DNA from: Beaufortia kweichowensis
Lineage: Eukaryota > Chordata > Actinopteri > Cypriniformes > Gastromyzontidae
Assembly: GCA_019155185.1 (NCBI GenBank)
Contig: CM032794.1
Span: forward strand, 8,347,988 to 8,411,987
Direction: 5' to 3'
DNA length: 64,000 nucleotides
The notes below the pieces were generated by a model, which saw only the letters and a program-made list of their open reading frames with translations, was not told the DNA's origin and did not search any database. Position 1 is the first letter of the stretch, and each line of letters begins with the position of its first letter. Of this stretch, positions 54,701 through 64,000 are shown piece after piece. The position numbers and the translations under genes are program-made.

Positions 54701-57379
54701 AGTAGCAACTGACCACAGAACTGTGTGTAATCGTTCCCTCTCTGCCTCCCTCTTCAAAGCGAAGCCTCAAAACGCTGTTCGATACAACCATAAACCTCCA
54801 CCCAGCCGTGTGAGCCAGGTCTCCCTGCTTCTGTCCAAGTCTCACACGAGATGCGTAACGACTCCCAACGTCCAAGGTGAACTCGCACGCCCCGTGCCCG
54901 TCTGCCTTTAAATAAAGGTGATTCGTCTGGCATGTTGGTTCTCCGATGCCCTCAAGTTATGCGTAGCCATTGTCAGGAGCAAGGACCTTTTTATTTTTTA
55001 TCTACAGCTGCTTACTGCTAAATACTGCCTTGTCCAGAAGGGGACAATCTGTGTCTCTAATTGCTGTCACTGAAGCCTAGATTCATTATGTGACTTTCCC
55101 ATTAAAATGTGAGCATTAATTTGTATAATGAAATATCACCCACTGCAGTGTTCATTAGCTGTGGCCTCACACTATACGCCGCACAATGTTAGCTACCTAG
55201 AAAACTGTGCTTAATTTCACTAATGGATATTTTCCCGCTCACTGTTGGAGAGGAAATTAATACTGTAACATTAGCTCTTTAACTTTTGGAGAAATTTAAA
55301 TTCACTTCATTCCTTTCAAGCCAACGTTAGAGAGTCATTAATCTAACATTGTGTCGCACAATGCCCTGGCCTCTTCAGTAAGCAACGCCATTGTGATGCC
55401 AGAGCAGCATCGGGATTGAAGCCCGCTTTGTGTCATCCGCGAGCCTGATTGCTTTAAATCAAGGCAGGATATTTGTTTAATGTCAACAGCGTAGTTTCAG
55501 CCTGATTGGAAGGGAGGGCAGCGACTCTGCGGCACGGCGGATGCCTGTTGTTCCTGTAAATTATTTCAGCAGAGCTTGACCGTATCTCTAACGTCTGTCA
55601 GGCTGGAATCTTTATGACAAACCTATAACCGATCAGCAAAGAGTCACACATCTTGCAAGTACATCAGTGCTCGTGTAAATTGCTGCATCGACAGAAAGTG
55701 AAACGCCTGTGTGTAAAGGCACTCCAGCCGCGGCGCACGCACACGGACCCTTTCCAGTCAGTGGAGTGAGTGAGTGAGTTAACGGAGGCTTGGGACGAGG
55801 GCCTCTGTTTCCTCTCGGCTGAATTATGGCCCTACTGGGGACCCTTACCCCCTGCTCTGAGCAGGCATAACTCAAACTCCCTCAGCTAGAAACATATTTT
55901 CCCAATCCATCCGCTCCTCTCCAGCTAGGAGGATATAGCCGGCTTGCCCAAAGCCTTAACCCCTCTGTTTAAAGAAGCCCTGGAGAAACAAAGTTAAACA
56001 CTTCACTGTGACTGCCTGTCATTACACGAACAGCCGACGCTCTCCTAAGTGCAGCCGGTAGCCATGCGCTACATAACGTTTTAAAGGTTTGTCACTTTGT
56101 CAAGTAATTCAAAGGGATATTACTCTTTCTAACTGCTTTACTGCGCATAACAGACAGTAACAAATGCAGCTGACCGTGTTCTGCAGGCTATGAAGTTCTG
56201 TATTGAAAAGTAACACTATTCCCTGTGCTTCAACTGCAACAGAACCTGAAAAAATACAGCAGGCCAAAACACTTACATATTAGCTGTTGTTAGACATGCC
56301 TTATAATCAGCCTTAATGCTCCAAAATAGAGCAGCTATGTGCTTCTTATTAAGTGGGACAAATACCATCTGGATGGTCTCTGCTCTTTCTTGTAAGCATA
56401 TACCAAAAAAAATAACAACCATTGATTTCCTGAGCTGCAAGTGATTCCATTTACAGTTAAGGAAAGAAGAGGGATTGGCTTCACATTTTTTGCTCAATAT
56501 AGAATGCTGCCTCTTTCCTTTTCGTCTTTCTATTTCGGTCTGTCCTTTTTAAAGAAATGATAAAGATACGTTGTCACCGCAGGGATGGATTTCTACCTCA
56601 TCTGACCCTTAACAATTAATTTCATCAGTGGAATCCTATGTATTCAGTACTTCAGGCTTAAACTTAAATTGTATTATGTACTGTAAGTGCATGATTCAGG
56701 TTTACCTAAAAAGCATATTATTAATCATATTAATAATAAAATGATAATACTACTAATAATAGTTTTGATATTATTAATACTAATATTAACATTAACATTA
56801 ACATTAACATTAACAATAATCATAATAAAGTTTACACATTAAATATTTGTTTTATAGCTAGTATACTCAAAACATAAAAAGAGACAGCAGTGGGCTGATT
56901 TTAAGGTGACCTCCCTGTGCTTATCCTGGTTATCCTGCATGTTAACTAGGCCAGCTGTGCCTGCTAGTGAGTCTCAGCCTTGCTCTTGGGTGGAACAGCA
57001 GGGTCTCCTGACAGCCACTGGACCAGCACTGCTCACATCATTACTCTGTTGGGTTGGGGCGTCCTCTCTCACATACCTGAAGTTCATTTACCAGCTCTGT
57101 GTTTTTAAACTCCACTGAAGTGGGCTGCACTATCAACACTAAACATGTACTACATTCTTTTATCTCACCATTTAAAGTGTTTTGTGACATCTCTGTTTGT
57201 TATCTCTGATAGTTAAATGTTCTCTTATACAAAAATTACATCTTATACAGCCTTAAATTTCTATTTTTAAGAATGAAGTGCTACCAAGAATAATTCACAA
57301 AGAATTCTACCAACAATTCACAAAGAAAATTAAAAACAAAAATGTTTTGCAGCTTCTGGGAGGTAAATTTCTCTCTCAC
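51747..57379 (-). other. znf536: znf536 intron between exons A and B (5,633 bp)
   Basis: The donor GTGAGA beside exon A and acceptor CTAG beside exon B are both phase 1 and split one Gly codon inside the TGEKP inter-finger linker. Inside I see an octamer-type ATTTGCAT at 52609, a hexamer microsatellite at 56785 and a motif-rich unique stretch at about 55060-55560. No exon is supported. The rest is AT-rich intronic sequence in which I see nothing specific. Confidence 0.9.
56785..56814. repeat. (ATTAAC)5 microsatellite
   Basis: Five perfect tandem copies of the hexamer ATTAAC, preceded by AT-rich (TAATA)-like sequence. Confidence 0.95.
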
Positions 57380-57538
57380 CTGTGTGTATTCTTAGATGGA
57401 CCTTCAGATGGTGGGAGGTGCGGAATGATTTGCCACAGTAGGGGCAGTCCTTCATGCTGGAGCCCACGCTTCTCTCCCGGTGCTGGGCAGTGGGGGGCTG
57501 GACAGCACTCACAGGCTTTGCCATCTCCTCCCCAACAT
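57380..57538 (-). CDS. znf536: znf536 coding exon A (C2H2 finger)
   Basis: A symmetric phase-1 exon of 159 bp. The acceptor reads tctgtcttgtag (AG at 57540-57539) and the donor is GTGAGA from 57379. It encodes a Pro/Gln-rich linker (GEEMAKPVSAVQPP), then a C2H2 finger: CPYC, 12 residues to H in HLKVH with H-x3-H (HLRIH), ending in the TG of the inter-finger linker. Splicing to exon B restores TGEKPYRC, so this finger and the first finger of exon B form an adjacent pair, as in ZNF536 of other vertebrates. The remaining upstream coding sequence, which in the family contains several N-terminal fingers in a large exon, lies outside the window. Exon skipping would keep frame but remove one finger. 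Confidence 0.93.
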
Positions 57539-60500
57539 CTACAAGACAGATAAAAAAGACTTCAATCAGTTTCACTTTAAACCAGCCACACGTCAGATGT
57601 TTTGTTTCCCCTGTGCTTCCCCATCCTTTCAGCTTTTGCCACCCAAATCTGCTAACGGCACACAAAGTCAAACACATCAATAAGTTCATGTGCACCTCCT
57701 TCACAACCTGACAGAACGTTGACAGTTCTGAAGCTTCCTTTACAAATATCGCCCCCGACCCCCCACCCGAGTACACTCGCGTCCCAACATTTTATTCAGC
57801 CTCTCATCATATGTGGTGGGAAGCATATGGCAGATTGTGATGAAATGAACAATACAGAAAGAAAAAATAGCCGTGTCAGCAACAGGGTCTTCGCTTCCAG
57901 GGCGCCCTGGTTTTGACAGGTGATGTCGACAGGGCTTGATGGGAAATGGTGATAACGATGGGCTCAGCCTGATGTAGCAACTGTCATATCAATAATGTCT
58001 GAAAGTGTCAACAAGTCCACACTTTAGATAATTAGTCACTTTGCTTATATGTGAAATGTCAGCAGTGTTACACCATGGTGAGTTATGGAGAGTTATCATA
58101 TTGTGCTATAAGCGTCTGACACTTCATTTAAGCTTTGTGATACACGACCAGGTCAGATTTGCTGAGAAGTTACATTTACCTACAAGAGATCTACAGAAAA
58201 AGAGTTTTTGTGAAAGCCATCACCTGTGGCGTCTACGTGTTCAATCCTCTGGATATTAGAAAAGACTTCCTACAGTACTTTCTTTTTATGTATCTGACCC
58301 TAAAAACACATAAAATAGATGTTTTGTTAGTGTATTTTGTACATCTTTAAGCATGTGACCAGCCACAGTCCAAGAAAGGCTTTGTCAATGCATTTTCATT
58401 TTTGCGCCTACCTGATACGGTGTGTGTGTGTAAAGAGAGACATCGTCCCAACAGTTCAACCTACTTTAGCATCCATTTGCCTCAATCAAAAGCTTTTGTA
58501 CTAGTAATCTCTCTTTCTTTCCTGCCTTTTTACCCTCTTTTTAGGAATCGAAAGAGATTGAAGAAGTTAAAAAAGGAAGAGTTGACTCAGCATCTCCGTC
58601 TCTCTTGTGACTGATCACATTCCTGCAATTTGCTGCCTCCGTTTTGCCTACACGTATTACATTGTGATGTGTGCCCCATTTTCTGACCCAAACATATACT
58701 TGCAACTATACAAACACAAACACTCTGACCCACTTTAGCCTGGTACACAGACACTTACAAATATTACTCCTACTGGCAAATTTTACAGGCTTTTAGTGAA
58801 GAGAGAGCACAATTTTATTGCCGCTCAGTCGCACAGAATTACAAACACTTGCACACATATATTGTACATGCAAGCGGTATGATTTAAAATGATTACTCAC
58901 ATGATAAAAAAGTGTCTGTTTTTTTAGAATTAACCAGGGTTTTATTACAGTAAAAGTATAGTAATCATGTTTTTTTTTTCTATTTGTATGACCACATTTT
59001 AACTACAAATATCACAATTAGATTATGGTTACTATATTGAGACCATGGTAAAATTGCTTTACTATAAATACTACGGTTACTATTGTTAGCTATCATGGGT
59101 AATTTTTATAAGGGAATGTAAATAATCAGTCTCGTAACTCATACAGTTCTTAACTACATACAGTACAAGAACATCATAAAGATACATAACAATAACAGGT
59201 TATACTATTATTTTATCTCTGTCTGCCTCTCTCCACACATATATGCACACACACACACACACGCACAGGCCAGCAGGCCTGTCTTTAATCAGCTGACTGC
59301 TCCCCAGCTTTTAATACGGCTGTTCCAATTACTGTAAAAGTCATCCTGCACCAAATAACCACAAATATTGACAGTTTATTGCACAACACATTTATGACAT
59401 TTGAAGGTCACCCCATATATTACGCATCATCTCTCAGCCCAGGGTGTCTGGAACAGAGAGATTCTCGATAACCCGCCACCTATAACTATTTTCTGCATAT
59501 TGATTTTCCATTTCTCGGCCATTTTTTATGCAAAAGAAAAATGTGTAAGAGACACAACATTAAAATGATTGTCACGAACGAGCCGCGGCCTTCATATATT
59601 ATCCAGTTAAGCTTGAAAACAATAACTCTTTAGCCCAGCTCCGAGACAATGCTCCAAAACATTATCAAACGCTACAGTATTCTTTTATAGATGTTTACAG
59701 TCTGACTAATTAGACATGGGGATAATGAAGTTACATCTGTAATTTATGATTAGCTTGCTTGTTGCGACTACGCTGGTATCAATCATCTCCATCTCCATAA
59801 ATATTTCATCGACCACTGGATTTGCTTATGAGATTTTTGCTGCCGTAACCAATAATAAAGAGCATCTCCAAACGTGTGACACAATATATCAATAGCCGTC
59901 TCATTGTCCACGGAGTTACTTACAGACACACGTACCATAATGGTGCCGTTAACATCACATATACGTAAGGGTCGTGACTGAAGTTCTGTAGTCTTTACTG
60001 GACTCATCCCAGTACTGTTGCAGAACATGCCAGAACAATAGGCTGGAATCGGACAGAAGAATTTTGAGAATAGCCATCTGGGAAGTGTGTCGCTTTGTCT
60101 CTCTTTCTCTCTTTTTCAAACACACATACAGTACACATATTTATGGAGGCTATATGACAGTTAAAGTGTATGTGTAATATGTCACAGTGAGAAAAGATTA
60201 AATGTTCTTTATGTCAGTATCTGTTTGTTTGTGTGTGTGTGTCTAGTCAAATCTCCACAGATGGACCACACCCTGTTCCCACTAATAAAACAACAACAAC
60301 AAAAGCCCACTATGAAACAACCCCCCATTCCACACATACACACACACCTTTAATGGATAGCTCACAATCACACTTCCACTCTAAATCAGTCTGTGGTTCT
60401 GATTACTCTCATATCACTTTCAGAGGAAAAAAAGAAGCAATCATAAAAACACAAGATGTCTCCCGTATCCATTAGAATAATGTGTCACGTGTCACACTCA

Positions 60501-63500
60501 GTCATTGACCTCCCTGCCTCCGTAGCACCCGAGGAAAATGTGCGAGAAACATTTGTATTTAGATAGTAAAAAGCAGAGAGCGAGGGAGAAGGTAAAATGT
60601 GATGACATCATTTGAAAGGCATTAGGCTTTTAAAAATGCGCCCGGGGGGAGTTGATTTTCTTACGCTGGAGCAACACAACACCATCCGGCTGATGCGCGC
60701 GCTGCACTCTCTCTTTTTTGATTTGGACCCGTGCCATCTTTGTGAACAGTCTGGTTCAGGCGAGTTAATCAATTTGAGGTTTAGTTACACTGCTGAGGCT
60801 AGCATTCCTCCGACTGCTAGAAAGTAATCGGAACTCGCAGAATTTATTAACCAAACACCAATTATCATTAAACACCACTGCATTATCCCCTCCTTTTACT
60901 ACCTGACAAGGACTACTTAATGAAATTTTAGATTAAAGTTATTTAGCCTGCTGATTTATGGTGGCTAAAACTCCTAATGCAGCCCCCTGGCACAGATGCT
61001 CACACAAGCAGTTATTTATTTATTTTTTAGGAGTACACCAGGGACCAGAAACCCTCTGTGGTAACACCACAACTGAGTCCTGCCCGGATAAAAAAAAAAA
61101 AATCTGTCAAAGCGTTTCTGAAATTCACTCGGTTCGTGAGCGAGCCCTCACGCGTACAGGCGGTGCGCGATGACCTGCGTGTCAATGAGGTAATACATTT
61201 GTGAAGGCAAACTAGAATTTAAATAAAGAAATAAATACTAAATTCAAAAAGTGTTTACCCCCTTTCTGTTTGTGAGATGAAACAGCCGCAAAATGTGCTA
61301 CATATAAGGCATGTGGGTAAACAGGGGCACCAGATGTTCTTTGATGTTAATAATGGCATTTATTATTAATATTAATTAGACTGCATTCAGCAATACATTT
61401 GGGCCATTTCCAAGTCAATTAAGCAAAATGGCATTCGGGAGATGTTGAAACGACATTTTAAGGCAGGTGTTCGGCGGTCCCCTAATAAAACATTTTTGCT
61501 GTGACTGAAAAACAACCCATTTTCAAGATCTTTTTTTCCTGGTCTGCAGGAAAGCAGTATTTTCTTGCTGAAAGCATGGCCATTTTTCAAATGTTATAGA
61601 TAACATTTATGAGAGCACTGTTCACGCTTATCATATAATATATCATATCATTATACATATGTGTGTATTATATTATTCATCGTTATACATTTAATACTTG
61701 GAAACCAGCAAGAATTAGTTTGCTTATGCAACAAATACCAAATCTGACAACCATTCGTCCAACTAGCAATCCATCCACACAGTCAAGAGCCAAACTCCAC
61801 AGTAAATATCAGTCTAAAAAAACAAAAAACTAATTACCGGCCACATGGCATTGAAGGATCAGATGGGGCGGAAAGTGTGGGGGGAGGCCATGTCGTCTAT
61901 ATAATCCTTATATCCTATGTGTAAGTATATGCACACACACACTCAGGCACACAAAACACAGTTTTAAAGCTCCATTCTCTGTAATCTGGACCATGAAAAA
62001 GGGGGCCGCTAGCACATTACCTCCAGCAAGTACTGATTTGGCAAGAGGGCCCTGTGTTTTTTTTTAAGCTTGTGGAGGCTCAGCCATACAATGGTACATT
62101 AACAATCTGTGCGTTCATTTATCAGCCCATGCGTTTTTGGACTCTGTGTTTATGGCGCAGTGCACTTTTCATCGCTGAAAATTAATGAACATGCCTCTCC
62201 TCGCAACAAACATGCACCTGTGCCGCCGTGATGCTAATCACAAACATTTATATTTATTAGCGGCAGCCTGAGTGAAAGTAGGATTACAAGAGGAGGAGGA
62301 AAGATTGTCCTTTTTCTGCTTTGTGAACAGAATGCTGCATTTCTCTCTCGCTTTCTATCTCTTTTTCCTCCCTCTCTTTTTTAAAGCACATTTGTTCTGC
62401 CTGCTGGCAGAGGGGGTCAGGTGGAAATGAGCTTCAAGAATTTGTTGTAAGAAGTTAAAAATTAGCCCCCTCAACCAATAACATCAATAGTTCGATAACA
62501 TAATTAGTGACATAAAGCACGTGAAATTCAATATGACTCGCTAGGATCTCGGCCAAGTCACGCACGGCACCGTCGCAACTGAAATCTGATGGCTGCGTCT
62601 CGGGTTCCACAAAATGTGCACCAACACAACAACATGCAAAGTCTCAGGAGGTCATGGAGGTGAAAGTGGCAGAATTGTGCAAATGAACCACATTGACAAC
62701 ACTCTTGACTGGAGAACCCCCCCTCATCTCTCTCTCTCTCCCACCATCAGTGACAGAAGGTGCGCCTCTCCCTCTTTAAAGGCTATGCCTCTGTCGAGCT
62801 GAGGGAACAGGAATGGTGCCATAAGTTTGCGCCTGGCACTCGCCCATCTTTGTTTGCTCCTCTCGAGTTGCTTTCAGGCTTCAAAGAGCAGCAAATTAAA
62901 AAAGGGGGAAAAAAGAAGAGAAAATTAAGATAAATAAATTAATAAATACGCACTGAAAAGAAAGTAAAACCCGGGCAGAGGAGGCAGTGAGGTCTCACTA
63001 ACTTTATTATTCTGCAAGGTGATCACAGCATGCAGAGGATGGAAGAGGGGCCGACATGACCACTGCTGGCCTGACGCATGAGAGGAGCCAGTCTGCCATG
63101 ATCTGAAGCCTTACTGAGCTCGCGAGGGCCCTGAGGGCGGGCATCTTATTACAAGCCTCACTTCAGTAAGGCAGGCTGTCGTTAATCGTGGTAAATATTC
63201 ATTGAACGCCCACTTTTTTTTGTAAATGGGCAACTTTATCATTAGTGAAGGCTGGGTGGATTCTGGAATATGTTGTGGTTACACCGTGAAAAAGATTAAA
63301 GTAAGATATATAAATATGTTCTGATTTTTAAAAAAGGAACAAAGAGAAAAAGAAAGAAGAAAAGAGCAGCATTTCTCCAGAACGGCACTGTACCTTTAAA
63401 AGTCTTCCAGGGTAGAAAAAAAATCTCCTCGCCTGACATTGATTTCCTATTCATTTTTCCACCCGACCAAATCAACAACAAGTACACCAGGCAATCATAA

Positions 63501-64000
63501 AGCTGACTTACACATCCCTTTACAGCACCTTCTAAATCCATTAGCATCCCTCTAAAGCCATACGCTTTGAAAAGCCATCTCTCTATTGCTTTCATTAATG
63601 AGAATTAAAACAATACCGATGTACTTGAAGATATTAGGGAAATTACCATATGGATGGTCTGATCAATAACAACATTACCAAACTAGACATCCACAAAGGC
63701 TGACACTATAATGTGAAGATGATGAATTACATGCATCTTTACGTATCGCCTTAACCAAAAACCTTCTCGCCGGGAACTGTAAAACGTGGCTTTTTTGTGT
63801 CTCAGCCACATGGACTATAAATCGCACGGTCAAGGACATCCCCAGTTTTACTCTTATATGCACTTGTCCACTGTCTTGGAAAATGAAATAAAAAGATTTA
63901 TCATGCTACCCTAAACACAGGAGAGTCTCATGACTGAGCAACTCCATCAGAATACATTTCAAGATGCTGAGAGCTGGCCAGAGATGCTTTAAAGCTGTCC
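57539..64000 (-). other. znf536: znf536 intron upstream of exon A (incomplete)
   Basis: At least 6.4 kb of intron running to the window edge. No minus-strand frame shows zinc-finger or other recognisable coding content. It contains a probable dispersed repeat at 58.9-59.1 kb and unique-looking, homeodomain-word-rich stretches at about 59.56-59.79 and 62.09-62.29 kb. The 81-codon minus frame at 59783-60028 is not supported as a gene. Confidence 0.8.
58915..59125. mobile_element. probable dispersed repeat with alternating ACCATGGT-like motifs
   Basis: Repeated words of the type attacagtaa, ggttactata, accatggtaaaa, ttactataaatac and ggttactattg, closing with ttataaggga. These resemble a widespread teleost non-autonomous element with short internal inverted motifs. 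No coding capacity. The boundaries are approximate. Confidence 0.4.

Noticed and set aside
59783..60028. 81-codon minus-strand frame with a fairly protein-like sequence
   Set aside because: No splice-consistent extension, domain or family match. Chance frames of this size are common in 64 kb.

Overview
This is vertebrate nuclear DNA. The introns are long and AT-rich, the splice sites are GT-AG, microsatellites are abundant ((GA)n, (TA)n, (CA)n), and there are small non-autonomous DNA transposons of types common in teleost fish. The coding matches and the repeat style fit a teleost, most likely a cyprinid. That placement rests on pattern recognition, since no alignment could be run.

The only gene I can support is znf536 (zinc finger protein 536) on the minus strand, present as its 3' half. 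In transcription order the exons are A at 57538-57380 (one C2H2 finger), B at 51746-50061 (two C2H2 fingers, a PLDLS motif and an acidic region) and C at 3135-2891 (another C2H2 finger and the stop). All junctions are phase 1, so each splice rebuilds an intact reading frame. The large 5' coding exon of the family lies beyond 64000. The last intron is about 46.9 kb.

The most interesting observation is a likely alternative last exon (D, 16919-16828) inside that giant intron. It has a good acceptor, is phase-compatible with exon B, encodes a 30-residue alternative C-terminus and is followed by about 2.2 kb of 3'-UTR-like sequence with an AATAAA signal and a GT-rich downstream element near 14.6 kb. 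Using D instead of C would give a ZNF536 form without the last zinc finger.

Region by region: 1-2890 is 3' UTR and downstream flank. 3136-50060 is the last intron; it holds exon D, small MITE-like elements, a (GA)127 tract, an AT-rich foldback at 12.4-12.7 kb, a degenerate 190-bp tandem duplication at 7.4 kb, CpG-rich spots and several stretches that look like conserved non-coding DNA. 51747-57379 and 57539-64000 are introns with no supported exon. No RNA gene, CRISPR array, transposase or plus-strand gene could be supported, and nearly all short open frames look like chance.
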